The notes under the pieces: model-generated | What the model saw: only the letters and a program-made list of their open reading frames with translations | Told to the model about the DNA's origin: nothing | The model's database searches: none | Part shown: piece by piece, positions 35,301 to 44,267 of the stretch | Numbering within the stretch: position 1 is the stretch's first letter | Layout: each line of letters begins with the position of its first letter | Source of the DNA: Ustilago trichophora | Taxonomy: Eukaryota; Basidiomycota; Ustilaginomycetes; Ustilaginales; Ustilaginaceae | Length of the DNA stretch: 64,000 bases | Assembly: GCA_900323505.1 (NCBI GenBank) | Contig: OOIN01000015.1 | Span: 248,001-312,000, forward strand | Reading direction: 5' to 3' | Program-made: the position numbers and the translations under genes

Positions 35301-36650
35301 GGTACGTACCAGTCGGGTAAGCCGATTGTCTGCATCACGCGCTTCGAGCAGATCGTTCTGGTAATTGCTTCCAAGCAGCATCCCCGTCGACTCAAGATGA
35401 AGGGATCTGATGGCAAGACGTATCAGTACTTGCTCAAGGGACATGAAGATTTGCGTCAGGACGAACGCGTTATGCAGCTCTTCGGATTGGTCAACACGTT
35501 GCTTTCGGTCGATTCCGAGAGTTACAAGCGTCGTCTCGAGATTCGACGCTTCTCGGTCATTCCCCTGTCGCCCAACACTGGTATGATCGGATGGGTCGAA
35601 AACACCGATACCCTGCACGTCCTCATCAAAGAGTATCGAGAACAGCACAAGATCCTGCTCAACATTGAGCATCGACTGATGCTCCAAATGGCGCCGGATT
35701 ACGACCATCTGACTCTGATGCAGAAAGTCGAAGTGTTTGAGTATGCGCTTGACAATACGCCTGGGCAAGATCTGTATCGGGTCTTGTGGTTGAAATCTCG
35801 CAACTCTGAATCGTGGTTGGAGCGACGACTTGCCTATACGCGCTCTTTGGCGGTTTCGAGCGTAGCAGGATATATCTTGGGATTGGGAGATCGACATCCT
35901 TCCAACTTGCTGTTGGATCGATTGACGGGCCAGATTGTCCACATTGATTTCGGCGATTGTTTCGAGATTGCCTGTCATCGGCCCAAGTTCCCTGAAAAGG
36001 TTCCTTTCCGATTGACGCGTATGTTGGTCAATGCTATGGAGGTTGGGGGGATTAAGGGGACGTTTAAGGTTACGGCGGAGAATACGATGCGGGTATTGAG
36101 AGACAACAAGGAGTCGGTATTGGCATTGTTGGAGGCGTTTGTACACGATCCGTTGATCAGTTGGAGACTTGTAGCGGATGATACGGATCAGAATCAACAG
36201 AGGGCACCGGATGCACAGGAGAACGAAGCTTTGGTGACCAACAACGGTACCAATCCAACCGGTGGGATGGGAGCCGTTACAAACGCTGCCAATGTCGGAC
36301 CTGGTGGAGGAGTTCCTTCCAACCAACGTGAATCCAATCCCTTACAAGCGCCCACAGGTGGTACCGGTGCCATCGCTGCCCCTCCCAACCCCACCACCAC
36401 CACCACCACCACCACCACCATCAACACCAACAACACCACCACTACCGCGGCACAAGGCGCAATCGGTGCAGATATGCGCAACCAAAGAGCACTCGAAGTC
36501 GTCCGAAGGATCCAAAACAAACTCTCCGGTAGAGACTTTAACCCCGCAGAAAGCCTGAGCGTCGCAGCACAGATCGAAAGATTGGTCCAGGATGCAACGT
36601 CGAAAGAGAATCTCTGTGTTGCTTTTGTTGGTTGGTGTAGTTTCTGGTGA
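29394..36650 (+). CDS. TOR: TOR serine/threonine kinase (PIKK family)
   Basis: This is 2418 residues in one exon. TOR is the catalytic subunit of TORC1/TORC2, which couples nutrients to growth. HEAT repeats fill the N-terminal 1200 residues or so; the FAT domain spans about 1200-1770. The FRB domain starts near 1835 with V-S-N-E-L-I-R-V-A-I-L-W-H-E; the Ser critical for FKBP-rapamycin binding is kept, so rapamycin sensitivity is expected. Kinase motifs are G-H-E-D-L-R-Q-D-E-R (about 2015), D-R-H-P-S-N-L-L (about 2166) and I-D-F-G-D (about 2184). The protein ends in an FATC domain (C-V-A-F-V-G-W-C-S-F-W). Between kinase and FATC there is an Asn/Thr/Gly/Pro-rich insertion with an ACC-coded Thr run (36388-36420). 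Start is the first in-frame ATG. Confidence 0.97.
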   Translation: MSALGAHQNDALNRIFAGLKSRDEATRQAAGEELKSYVAFTVSELKGDSLSAFNSELHRRIFELTHSQLVHEKLGGIVAIEELIDQESEDNSARLYRFYQYLKPNLPCNDASVMIAASRALGHIAYHGGQSLGEQFIEYEVLRALDFLQAGDRNESGRYAAVLIIREMAKNVPQQFHPYVPRVLDRIWVALRDVRVIVREGAAEAMGACLGIISTREKQMGSHFFESIYEEAEKGLKMSAPEAIHGSLLAVQQLLQHSKTFMRNRFQRVCELVLRLHKHRDPLIRRTVTNLVPVLARYDPQYFAEEHLGPVMGILTEQLRREKDRSPKESAQTFETIGFVAAAMGPRMKPYIEPVLACVKEGLQMRGKKNAPPEGPIFLCVGNLATAVGPHLTRYMHDLLDLMFSCGLSIPLVTALDGIVKAIPPLMKVVQDRLLDMLSMTLIGQPYRPLGAPASLRPSTNASRDVVAAQTVESKGVETITVALQTLGRFDFQGHILNEFVRNCTLPYLEDDHAAVRQAAAETCADLFVNDPICRQTSMHAIEVVNDVLDKLMTVGIADPDPELRWTVLSKFGAQEQFDRHLAQSEYVRSLFIALNDEKFKVREVAIVIIGRLAKHNPAYVMPSLRKALIQLLTELEYSTVSRHKEEAAKLLTEVVRASQRLVKSYALPMLEVLLPKANDPSVGVAARVMECLGELAKVGGEDLAPNVDQLMRLAIDQLSSTAPGSSTAKRDAALKTLGLVASNTGHVVNPYLTYRNLLGTVVKILKTEQSKPVRRETIRVMGILGALDPYRYKLLEKNGDEGQDETSKGSGTDLFELALAIGTSTDDYYQNIAIDALITILKDPSLSTHHHAVIEAIMYMFKTQGLKCVTFLPQIIPAFLNVIRTCGTGLSEFYFQQLAILISIIKQHVRSYLEPIFELVQENWNPNSSIQLTIVSLVEAVARALEGEFKSYLPILLPNMLQTLDGEITSKRQPTLLRILQAFYVFGSNIEEYLHLVLPVIVKMFERPDASTTLRKAAILTIGNLSRKVSFCDHASRVIHPLVRVLPTGTTEIRNAVMETLSALVVQLGASYAIFIPVVNKVLVQNRIQNSTYDQLVTKLLNGERLPQDLSAADNALGSKIDESPQAEANKMTVNQQHLKQAWDTSKVSTSEDWQEWLRRMAVEFMRESPSHALRACRSLADVYPALAYGLFNVAFVSCWTELYEQYQSDLVKALETAFDAPEVPGDVVHMLLNLAEFMEHDDKALPINIRVLGDRAYKFHSYAKALHYKEAEFLTDPSPQVVESLIDINTKLQQSDAAFGALTYAREHLDITHHEEWYEKLHRWEEALAAYDRKAMLDPDDYAVAFGKMRCLHALGEWEHLSDLVQQKWGRADMEDRRHMAPLAAAAAWSLGQWDTMDDYISAMRSDSSERSFYRAILHTHRSQRAAANKQIAKARESLDSELTALISESYGRAYDLMVRTQMLSELEEALAYKLDYKEQPDRQATIRSTWMKRLKGCQPEVEVWQRILSVRSIVITPADDTETWIKFANLCRKSGRMVLAEKTLNSLLGPERTNADPRSPIGPRAPPPVIYAHLKFMWASGARIESLSYLQEFTLNLAEDLGVHTVDEHGNLVTQDWQSSPRLGEFARLLARCFFKQGEWQMSLRENWVTDDNSNVIESYRRATELDRNWYKAWHAWALANFEIISHHEERNEQITPQMIAASIVPSVQGFFRSIALASGNSLQDTLRLLTLWFKYGHQEDVSQAVSEGFASVIVDTWLEVIPQIIARITAPSPRVRRLIHNLLSDVGLAHPQALVYPLTVAAKSPSHMRIQAAMGIMDNVREHSPVLVEQALLVSNELIRVAILWHEMWHEGLEEASRLYFTEHNIDAMFATLEPLHDALEKGPETLRETSFAQTHGRDLAEARECCRRYRQYGDISDLNQAWDLYYHVFKKITKQLPAGNSVQLDLQYVSPKLLAMRDLELAVPGTYQSGKPIVCITRFEQIVLVIASKQHPRRLKMKGSDGKTYQYLLKGHEDLRQDERVMQLFGLVNTLLSVDSESYKRRLEIRRFSVIPLSPNTGMIGWVENTDTLHVLIKEYREQHKILLNIEHRLMLQMAPDYDHLTLMQKVEVFEYALDNTPGQDLYRVLWLKSRNSESWLERRLAYTRSLAVSSVAGYILGLGDRHPSNLLLDRLTGQIVHIDFGDCFEIACHRPKFPEKVPFRLTRMLVNAMEVGGIKGTFKVTAENTMRVLRDNKESVLALLEAFVHDPLISWRLVADDTDQNQQRAPDAQENEALVTNNGTNPTGGMGAVTNAANVGPGGGVPSNQRESNPLQAPTGGTGAIAAPPNPTTTTTTTTTINTNNTTTTAAQGAIGADMRNQRALEVVRRIQNKLSGRDFNPAESLSVAAQIERLVQDATSKENLCVAFVGWCSFW

Positions 36651-37057
36651 TCGCCAGGAGGCCAATTCTTGATACCTTTTTTCGCTTGTTCGTGACTCAA
36701 CGTTTGTGTGTGATCGTGCGAGAGATAAGTTGAAGGGAGAGATAGAGGGTGAGATGCAAGTTGCGCACACAAAATGTACACAAGAGAGCATCCCATTCCA
36801 ATCAAACATATCCTCCGAGGTGGATATTTCCTTTTTTCAGGATATGAAACTTCTTGTACAATACCCTGGTATATGACAGAGAGAGCAAAGTTATGACGAT
36901 CCTTTGCACAAACGCAGAACGAAAGAATCCCTCAACAATGCCGACATTGAACGAAGCTGGGAAGAGTTTACATTCGAGAAAGAGAATCATAATTACATTC
37001 GACTGACCGAGGCTGTCACCATCGCGTGTGTAAGTGTGTGTGGGTCTGTGAGGCTGC
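36651..37057. other. Convergent intergenic region
   Basis: This lies between the 3' ends of TOR (+) and the septin gene (-). I see no gene and only short GA and GT tracts. Confidence 0.6.
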
Positions 37058-38035
37058 TTAGTGCTGGGCTTGAGCCTGAGCCTGCTGCTGCTGCTTACTG
37101 CTGCTCTCCTTGAGTGCGAGGAGCTGTTTGCTTCGGAAGGCCTCGTAGTGGATCTGGGCGGTGGTCTCGATGAGATCCTGAAGATGGGTTCTCGTCAAAA
37201 AGTTGCGAAGGTGGACAAATTCGCAGTGACTTTCGTTTTCAACATTGACAACTCCGTATCTGTTCTTCCTACCCCGAACCTGTTTACCGTCGATAACTAC
37301 GCTCTTTTCGCTACCCACAACGGCGAAAGGGATCAAGGTTCGAATGCGTTCGTTGAGCTCCCGTTCTTCTTCTTCGTAATCTTCGTTGTCAAAGGGGTAG
37401 ACTCGGATGTTGTTATACTGCATCTCGGCTCGGATTCGCTCCTTGAAAAGATCCCGTTCGTCCATCGTCAGAGAGTCCGACTTGGCAATCACGGGAACAA
37501 CGTTGACTACATCCGACAACTTCTTCATCACCGTCACGTCAATCGGCCTCAATCCATGTCCCGTAGGATTGATGAAGAAGAGACAGCAGTGAATTCGAGT
37601 ATCCACGATATATCGGTCCCTCATGGCGGTCAACTCTTTACGAAGGTAGGCACTGTGTTGATCCTTGATATACTTGATGATGGGATCCCAACAGTTTTCG
37701 TTGTTGACCTGGTCTCCGTAACCGGGGGTGTCGACGATGTTGAGGCGCAGCTTGACGCCATTCTCGACAATGACGTGGGAGACGGGGTGGATTTCGGTGG
37801 TTTGACGAACAGTTTCTTCGGCAATGAATCGACCCTTGGTGTCGATGAGATGGGCAGCAAAGAGTGTGTTGATCAGGGTGGATTTGCCCAGACCGGTCTG
37901 ACCGACCACCATGACGTTGAACTGGAATCCTCGCTTGAGAAGCTTGGATTCGATCTGCTTGGTGATCGAGTCGAATCCCACGTAGGATTGGAGGGGAGTG
38001 TGGTCTTGATCGGCGGTAGAGACGATGGCTGTCAT
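37058..38035 (-). CDS. CDC10: Septin, Cdc10 type
   Basis: This is 325 residues, no intron. Septins are GTP-binding proteins that polymerise at the bud neck, septum and hyphal tip. The G1 loop is G-Q-T-G-L-G-K-S (45-52), G3 is D-T-P-G (102-105) and G4 is A-K-S-D (about 182). The septin unique element includes F-V-H-L-R-N-F-L-T-R-T-H-L-Q-D-L-I-E-T-T. The N terminus (Y-V-G-F-D-S-I-T-K-Q-I-E) and the short Gln/Ala-rich tail without coiled coil match Cdc10, the central subunit of the septin rod, rather than Cdc3, Cdc11 or Cdc12. The SCAMP gene follows upstream on the same strand. Confidence 0.93.
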   Translation of the reverse strand: MTAIVSTADQDHTPLQSYVGFDSITKQIESKLLKRGFQFNVMVVGQTGLGKSTLINTLFAAHLIDTKGRFIAEETVRQTTEIHPVSHVIVENGVKLRLNIVDTPGYGDQVNNENCWDPIIKYIKDQHSAYLRKELTAMRDRYIVDTRIHCCLFFINPTGHGLRPIDVTVMKKLSDVVNVVPVIAKSDSLTMDERDLFKERIRAEMQYNNIRVYPFDNEDYEEEERELNERIRTLIPFAVVGSEKSVVIDGKQVRGRKNRYGVVNVENESHCEFVHLRNFLTRTHLQDLIETTAQIHYEAFRSKQLLALKESSSKQQQQAQAQAQH

Positions 38036-38880
38036 GTTGGGAATGTTGGGGCTCAGCGGTGGAGCTCGCTTAGTTGCTAAAGAGGGAATATGTGTGTGAG
38101 TTTAGGTGATGGAAAGGAGTCGTAGCGCGCGCGGATAGTGTACGGTGCTATGACTGTCGTCTTTCGTGTAAGACCAAGCAAACAAATCAAGGTATATGCC
38201 AAAGGGAGAGAGAGAGACGAGAAGATGGTGGTGAGCAAAGCGAGCAACGGCGGTGAGCAGCAACACACTACAGTACTACAGTCTCGACGCTCACTCGCAC
38301 AGCTCGCAGGGATGGCTCATGCGCTGCTAGAAGATGCACACACGCTTCTCACACACGCCTGGCTTCAAATATCTGAAACCAACTCTCCAATCCTTTCCTT
38401 TGAGGGACCACTTTTTTGTATTCAACTCAAACACGCCAGCAACGCACTTGGTTACGCCTAGCCGCGTTTCTTGTATTTTCCTGATTTCAATCTCGTGTCT
38501 GCGCTGCGCTTCCACCCTTTACGCATTTTCGGTCCTTGTTTGCCTGGTTGTGGCCTAACAAAACTCAGAAAACAATCCTCGAGGTCTGGGTCCTAGAGCC
38601 TTTTTTCGAAAGAGAAAGCCTCACATTTGCTAACTAATAGACAGCGACGGATCGAATCATGCAAGCTGGATTCGTTACATTTCGTCAAAGTACATGGAAG
38701 GCAGTCAAGGCTGCCATCGAGGTGAGAGGAGCAGAGTAGTCGTAGTCAAAAGCGGCTGATTGTCTGGACATGCGTATCGGTATGCCCGGACAAATGCGAG
38801 CCCAACAACCGCTTCAACTAGGACAAAAAAATAAGAGGTATGTACAACTCGCAACAGCAACCCTTCGTATCGCTGAAGCA
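38036..38880. promoter_or_regulatory. Septin promoter and SCAMP 3' flank
   Basis: This is a same-strand intergenic region of 845 bp. A doubled TACAGTA-type motif lies at 38269-38283, about 235 bp upstream of the septin ATG. Short GA and CA tracts occur near 38206 and 38333. No gene is supported. Confidence 0.5.
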
Positions 38881-39753
38881 TTACACCTGCGACCCCCTGG
38901 TAAAGTAGGCCTTCATGCCGTGAGTCGCCAGCTCGTTCTTGGCCTGCGCAAACGTGTGACCCTTTTCGTTGTTATGTTTCCAGATCAACCTGTAGTACCA
39001 CAGGTTACCCAGACCTTGGAGACCGAATCCTGCTGTTGCGACGACACCCAAGATGCCCGCTACTAGCCTTCCACCTGCAAACGCCTGGATGGTGTTGATC
39101 AAACCTGCGCTGCCTGTGGATGGGATGCCGAGGAAGACGTATACCGAAAACGCCAGGTGGAATCCAGCAAAGATGAAGTAGACGTAGAAGAACAACGAGT
39201 GTTCCTTCATCAATCCATTGTAGATCGGTCTGTACCATAGCAGGAAGCTCGCGACCGTGATCACTGGCAAGTAAACGATACCCGAAATCATATCCTTGCC
39301 TCCATCACTCGCGCCCTGAATGAGCAAAAAGATACACGCGACCATGTTGACGATCAATGTCAGAACGAGCAGCAGCCAAAGCTTGTACAGATTCTGCATG
39401 ATGGGTTGGCTGTCCGGTGGGATCTCGGCTTCGATATCGTGGTAGATGAGTGGGTAGAAGAAGGGCCAGTTGTTTCGACCGTGTTTCTGGATGTGGGCGG
39501 CACGGTTGTCGAGATCGCGTTCGCGACGGGCGAGTTCCTCTTCTCGTCGTCGAAGCTCTTCCATTCGGTTGGCCTCGGCTCGGGTGGAAGGTATGTCATC
39601 GGCAGCGGGGGATTTGTAGGTGGAGGCTACATCGTCGTCACCGCCAGAGTACATGCGCGAGGAATCGTTGAGTGCACCTTGGACCGAAGGGTCGGCGAAA
39701 GGGTTGGCGTCCAACGCATTGCGGTCGGAGAAGGGGTCGGCGGGTGGCGCCAT
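38881..39753 (-). CDS. Secretory carrier-associated membrane protein (SCAMP)
   Basis: This is 290 residues, no intron. SCAMPs are four-pass proteins of post-Golgi and recycling membranes that help vesicle traffic. The cytosolic N terminus carries D-P-F and N-P-F motifs (NPF binds EH-domain proteins). A coiled coil rich in Arg/Glu spans about 56-90. After N-N-W-P-F-F-Y-P come four membrane segments between about 125 and 250. The conserved E-peptide between segments 2 and 3 reads W-Y-R-P-I-Y-N-G. The C-terminal tail is short and basic. Overall layout is complete for the family. Confidence 0.92.
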   Translation of the reverse strand: MAPPADPFSDRNALDANPFADPSVQGALNDSSRMYSGGDDDVASTYKSPAADDIPSTRAEANRMEELRRREEELARRERDLDNRAAHIQKHGRNNWPFFYPLIYHDIEAEIPPDSQPIMQNLYKLWLLLVLTLIVNMVACIFLLIQGASDGGKDMISGIVYLPVITVASFLLWYRPIYNGLMKEHSLFFYVYFIFAGFHLAFSVYVFLGIPSTGSAGLINTIQAFAGGRLVAGILGVVATAGFGLQGLGNLWYYRLIWKHNNEKGHTFAQAKNELATHGMKAYFTRGSQV

Positions 39754-40023
39754 GATGACTGCGCTATGGGAGGAGTTGGGGCTTGGTGATTGCTAGGTTA
39801 GGATCGTCCTGTCTTGGAAAGGGAGTAGAGCTTGAAATGTGGTCGAGCTGGTCCTATGTTCGAAAGTGCGCTATGAGGAGCAACGAGCTTGGGCTGATGT
39901 GTGGTGGTCGTGTTGATCCCAGTTGCGGCTACTGCTACTGTTGCTACTGCTGCTGCAGATGATGGTGGTGAATAGGTCACCTTGGCGGTGGAGCATCTGA
40001 TGAAGGAAGCGGTGGGTGGCCTG

Positions 40024-40096
<73 letters not shown>

Positions 40097-41063
40097 GTGC
40101 GCGTGGAACATCATGAGACATCTCTTTCTCTCTGTGGTTCAAGCTCAAATTGACGGAAATTGGGCTGTGTCGGGCCGTGCAGACCACGTTGAGCCTGAGA
40201 GAGAGCCGAATTGTTGTGTGTTTTTTTTTTTCTCTCCCCCTTTCCCGTGGCTCCTAACCCTTATCCGATAAAATCTTACACCCGATTTTAGGTGAGCCAC
40301 TAGCCGATCAGGGTTGTTTTGCTCTCTGCGCGCTGTGCAAAGGAGTGTTCATCGTGACGCTTGTCTGCTGTTTTTCGCGACTCGCGAAACACAAAGCCAA
40401 CATAGTGCTGAGAAGGGGAAGGTGTGTTCGTCTGTACGCTAAAATGATGTGTGTGTGAGAAATGGGCGAGAAGGTCGGGACTCATTCTCATCTATACGCG
40501 AGAGAGAGAGAGCTGTAGCGGACTTGTGGGTGATGAGCTTTTCTCCACCTCAACCCCCTCAACTCCTTCAGCTGTAGCTCGCTCGCCCTATCCTCATCTT
40601 GGTGGTACTGTCAATGGTACAGACGCAAGAGCTTGGTGCTTAGCCGCTCTTCTACGCAACGCTTCAAAGCACGGCAGCGACTCACGCACTCGGCCTCTTT
40701 TCTTCAGCATCCTTCTCGCTCACAGCGGGTCCGACAACGCACGGCTCCCCTCCTCATCACCGCATCCAAACGGCTTCTGCTGCACCATCACCACCGAGCT
40801 TGAGCCTAATCTTTTCGTCCTCTCAGCCCACCCTGAGACCTTCGCATCACCACCCCCACCTACGACTCTACGCGTCTCAAAAGACACGCACCCACGCACA
40901 CCACCGCACCTCTCTTTGTCCGACACGTCTCTCCCCAGTCCTCGACGCTTCGGCCCTGGCGCAGTGATCCAACATCATTTCACAGGAAAAGACCTTACGT
41001 AGCAGCACGTTCCGCTAAATCTCCCGCTCAACGTTCCGCTTGAGCCCAACTCCAGCTTCCATC
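39754..41063. promoter_or_regulatory. Divergent promoter region of SCAMP and the Rsc4-like gene
   Basis: The 1.3-kb region separates two outward-facing genes. It holds a very long CT repeat (listed separately), a T run at about 40220-40231 and a C/T-rich leader before 41064. Open frames across it are low-complexity translations of the repeat or chance frames. Confidence 0.5.
40026..40094. repeat. CT/GA microsatellite, about 34 uninterrupted units
   Basis: This is a perfect CT dinucleotide run of about 69 bp, the longest simple repeat in the window. It lies about 270 bp upstream of the SCAMP ATG and 970 bp upstream of the Rsc4-like ATG. Confidence 0.97.
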
Positions 41064-44000
41064 ATGTCGAGACGAGCCGGCATCGAGTCGTCCAACATCC
41101 TCGAGGGTCCGCGCAAGCGCCTCCGAGGCAACAACGACGCCTCGACCGACGATACCACGTCAGCCGCAGCCGCAGCCTCTTCCTCCAGCGCCACTGCCAC
41201 CACCACAGCAGGCATGGGCGCAATCGAGCGCAGAATCCACAGCCTCTCCCCCGCCCAGATCCTACAGTACGGTCAAAAGCTCATGGACACAATCATGGAA
41301 GCCATCGATCCCTCCGACGGCGCTCCCCTTCACGAATTCTTCCTCGAGCTCCCAAGCGCAGTGGAATACCCGGATTACTATGAGATTATTAAGCGGCCCA
41401 TGTCGCTCGAAGAGATCCAACACAAGCTCGACCAGCACATCTATCCCGGCCTCCCCGAGATCAAACACGACTTTGAGACCATCTGCAACAACGCAAAGCG
41501 CTACAACCTTCGCGATACACCCGTATGGCTCAAGGCCAAAGAATTGCATAGTCTCATCAAGATCACCTACGTTCAAATTGTCGAAAGTTTGCCAGAGCCA
41601 AGTGCGGCTCCCGCTACACCCGTTGCTGCGCCGACTGCCACCGACTCAACCGGCGCTGCTGCCGGTGCTGAAGCAACACCATCACGATCCAAGCGCATCC
41701 TCCTCCGCTCTACAAAGTCCCAGCAGAAGCTCAATGAGCAGGTCCTGCCCAAGGCTGAGCCTCAGGAGCAACTCGTTCCGCCAATGCCAAGTGGGTCTCA
41801 ACTTGCCAAGCAAGAGTCGCAGCAGCTTCCCGCTGCAGGGTCAACTACGCCTATGCCTTCTCTTCTTCCGCAGCAGCAGGGCAGCCTTCCATCCACTCCC
41901 GCTCGCCAAAGCAGCCAACAGCCCTATACGGCCGCTGGCACCCCAAGCTCGGCAGCAGATGACGACGAGGATGCTGACGGCGAAGACGACCGATGGGACA
42001 TGAACGACGCCGACTCCTCCAAGCTCACCAAGGGCGGTCTCCTCGACGGCCGCAAGCGTCCGGGCAAACGAGGCAAACGTCTCAAAGCAACCCTCCGCCA
42101 ACTCGTCCACGATCTCCGCCGTGTCATCGGCACACGCGGCTACCCACTCGTCCAGCACTTTGACGCCCTCCCCGACCGCCGCAAGAACCCCGAATACTAC
42201 CAGGTGATCCAAAATCCTACCTGCCTGCGCGACATCGAGCACCGAGTCTATGAAAAGGGTTACATCAATGCACATGCCCTCTTTGTCGATCTCGAGCGCA
42301 TGCTCAACAACGCCATGACTTTCTACGCTCCCGATACGCCAATCTCGCAAGACGCACACGAGATTCGACAGTACTTTGAGCGAGAAGCAATCCCCGCCCT
42401 CATCCAAGATGGATTCACACTGGAAAAGGACGATGTTCGACAGTCGGCATTGCCGCTCCACTTGGCTGCCAATAGCACCATCGAGGCGCACAAGGCGGCG
42501 TACAAGATGATTGTCTCCAAGACGGGTGTCAATGGTGCTTCGCAGAGTCCCGAACCTTCCTCTCGGGCAAGACTGGGTTCTGCTGGTGTTGCTGGCTCAC
42601 CAGCGCCCTCGGCAGGACAGCGACTGCCGGCAGGTTCTCCAGGCGCCTTTGGCTCGCCTTCGCCTGCAGCGCAACCGCACGTCGGTCCGATGATGTCGAC
42701 TCCTGGAGCCAATCCTGCAGCCATGATGACACAGCAAGGCTTGTCAATGTCGATGCCCATGTCGATGCCTATGGCGCCTCCTATGGGTACACCAACCTCC
42801 ATGTCTCCCATGGCGCCAATGCCTGGCATGCCTGGAATGCCCGGTGTGCCAGGAATGGGCATGGTAGGCTCTCCTGGACGACCTATGCAGTTCCCCGGTA
42901 CAGCAATGACGCCAACTGCGTCCCCAGTGCGTCCCGGAGCGACACCAGAAGGTAGGAGACCAGTCGGCCGTCCACCCGGTAAAAGCACACCAAGCCGATC
43001 CAACCCTTATCCTTTCTTGGAGCGCCGAATTGGACCTGGTCGTCCCAAGAAGCACGAAGCTGCGGCACGTCAAGCCGCCATCGCAGCTCACGAGGAGATG
43101 CTACGAAAGCAAGCCTTGCAGCAACAGCACGAAGACATAGCGCAGCAGCAACAGGCCGCTGCCCTCGCGTCTCAGCCTATTCCACAATGGCAACAACAGC
43201 AGCTTCTCCAACAACAGCAGCTCCAACAGCAACTCATACTTCAACAACAGCAGCGACAGCAAGAACAGGCAGCTCAGCGTCAGCAACAGCAGCAACAGCG
43301 ACGCCAGCAACAACAACAACAGCAACAACAAGCAGCACAGCAGCAAGCATTCCTGGAACAGCAGCAACAATTCCAGCAGCGCCAGTTCCAGCAACAGTAT
43401 CAACAGCAGCATCCGCATGGACTCAGCCCATGTCCTTCACAGCAAATGCTGCCTCCAGGTACACCTGGCGCTGGAGCATCATCGCCCTTTAGAGCAGGGA
43501 TGGTTGTCGCCGCCGAGCCCGCGTCTCCTGCGAAGCGCAAGGAAGCGGTGCTCCCCGCAGAGCCCAAAGAAGCGTTGCCATTCGAAGGGTTGGAAGAGCG
43601 TACCCCGCTTATTGCGACTTTTGCCATCGGGATGGAGGTCGAAGAGCCGGATGGGCAGGTGCTTTCCGTTCCACCTCTCGAGATCAAGAATGGTCTTGCG
43701 ACCCAACATACGCTTCAGATCCCACCCAACGCGTCTAGTATCACCATCGAGTTCCCGCTCCGTATGCTGAACAAGAAATCGCACGAGGAAAAAGGCAAAG
43801 GGGAAGAGGCGATTGATCCTGCGCTCGGTACTGGCGATGGTGATGCGTCGATGGATGACGGAGCTGCTGATGGTGCCAATGGCACTGGTGATCACGACGA
43901 TGCGACGAAGTCAGCAGCCGGAGAAGCGCAACCAAACGGCAAACCAACCGGGGAACAATCCTCCTCCTCATCCTCGCTCATCTGGCCCTGGGAGGCAGAA

Positions 44001-44267
44001 TTGTCATTCAACGGCAAGCAGACCACGGCGACCTGGACAGCCGCTGACGCATTGATCGACCCAGCCCTACTCGCAGACCTCACCGAAGAAGACAAAGAGG
44101 AAGAAACAGACAAGGAGTACACCACCTCGATCGGTCACTCATACTGCAAAGTTCGTCTGTTGCCCAAACGAGGCATCAACGTCTTTGAGATCTCGGTTCG
44201 ACCGGATAACACTTGCCCCGAGCTCGTTGGGTTGCCTGCTGAGAGATATTCGCTTTACTTTTGTTAG
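41064..44267 (+). CDS. RSC4: Tandem bromodomain protein, Rsc4-like subunit of RSC/SWI-SNF remodeller
   Basis: This is 1067 residues, no intron; the frame is open for eight codons upstream but only from a TTG. Bromodomain 1 spans about 68-172 (V-E-Y-P-D-Y-Y-E-I-I-K-R-P-M, N-N-A-K-R-Y-N) and bromodomain 2 about 346-455 (N-P-E-Y-Y-Q-V-I-Q-N-P). Two AT-hook-like G-R-P motifs occur near 634 and 655. A CAG/CAA-coded Gln-rich stretch covers about 680-785. A conserved-looking C-terminal domain ends with R-G-I-N-V-F-E-I-S-V-R-P. Tandem bromodomains with a C-terminal domain and no BAH domain fit Rsc4, which reads acetylated histone H3. In bromodomain 2 the acetyl-lysine Asn appears replaced by Tyr. Confidence 0.75.
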   Translation: MSRRAGIESSNILEGPRKRLRGNNDASTDDTTSAAAAASSSSATATTTAGMGAIERRIHSLSPAQILQYGQKLMDTIMEAIDPSDGAPLHEFFLELPSAVEYPDYYEIIKRPMSLEEIQHKLDQHIYPGLPEIKHDFETICNNAKRYNLRDTPVWLKAKELHSLIKITYVQIVESLPEPSAAPATPVAAPTATDSTGAAAGAEATPSRSKRILLRSTKSQQKLNEQVLPKAEPQEQLVPPMPSGSQLAKQESQQLPAAGSTTPMPSLLPQQQGSLPSTPARQSSQQPYTAAGTPSSAADDDEDADGEDDRWDMNDADSSKLTKGGLLDGRKRPGKRGKRLKATLRQLVHDLRRVIGTRGYPLVQHFDALPDRRKNPEYYQVIQNPTCLRDIEHRVYEKGYINAHALFVDLERMLNNAMTFYAPDTPISQDAHEIRQYFEREAIPALIQDGFTLEKDDVRQSALPLHLAANSTIEAHKAAYKMIVSKTGVNGASQSPEPSSRARLGSAGVAGSPAPSAGQRLPAGSPGAFGSPSPAAQPHVGPMMSTPGANPAAMMTQQGLSMSMPMSMPMAPPMGTPTSMSPMAPMPGMPGMPGVPGMGMVGSPGRPMQFPGTAMTPTASPVRPGATPEGRRPVGRPPGKSTPSRSNPYPFLERRIGPGRPKKHEAAARQAAIAAHEEMLRKQALQQQHEDIAQQQQAAALASQPIPQWQQQQLLQQQQLQQQLILQQQQRQQEQAAQRQQQQQQRRQQQQQQQQQAAQQQAFLEQQQQFQQRQFQQQYQQQHPHGLSPCPSQQMLPPGTPGAGASSPFRAGMVVAAEPASPAKRKEAVLPAEPKEALPFEGLEERTPLIATFAIGMEVEEPDGQVLSVPPLEIKNGLATQHTLQIPPNASSITIEFPLRMLNKKSHEEKGKGEEAIDPALGTGDGDASMDDGAADGANGTGDHDDATKSAAGEAQPNGKPTGEQSSSSSSLIWPWEAELSFNGKQTTATWTAADALIDPALLADLTEEDKEEETDKEYTTSIGHSYCKVRLLPKRGINVFEISVRPDNTCPELVGLPAERYSLYFC

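Noticed and set aside
39798..40187. 129-codon minus-strand frame across the CT repeat
   Set aside because: It is mainly an Arg-Glu translation of the dinucleotide repeat with no other coding evidence.
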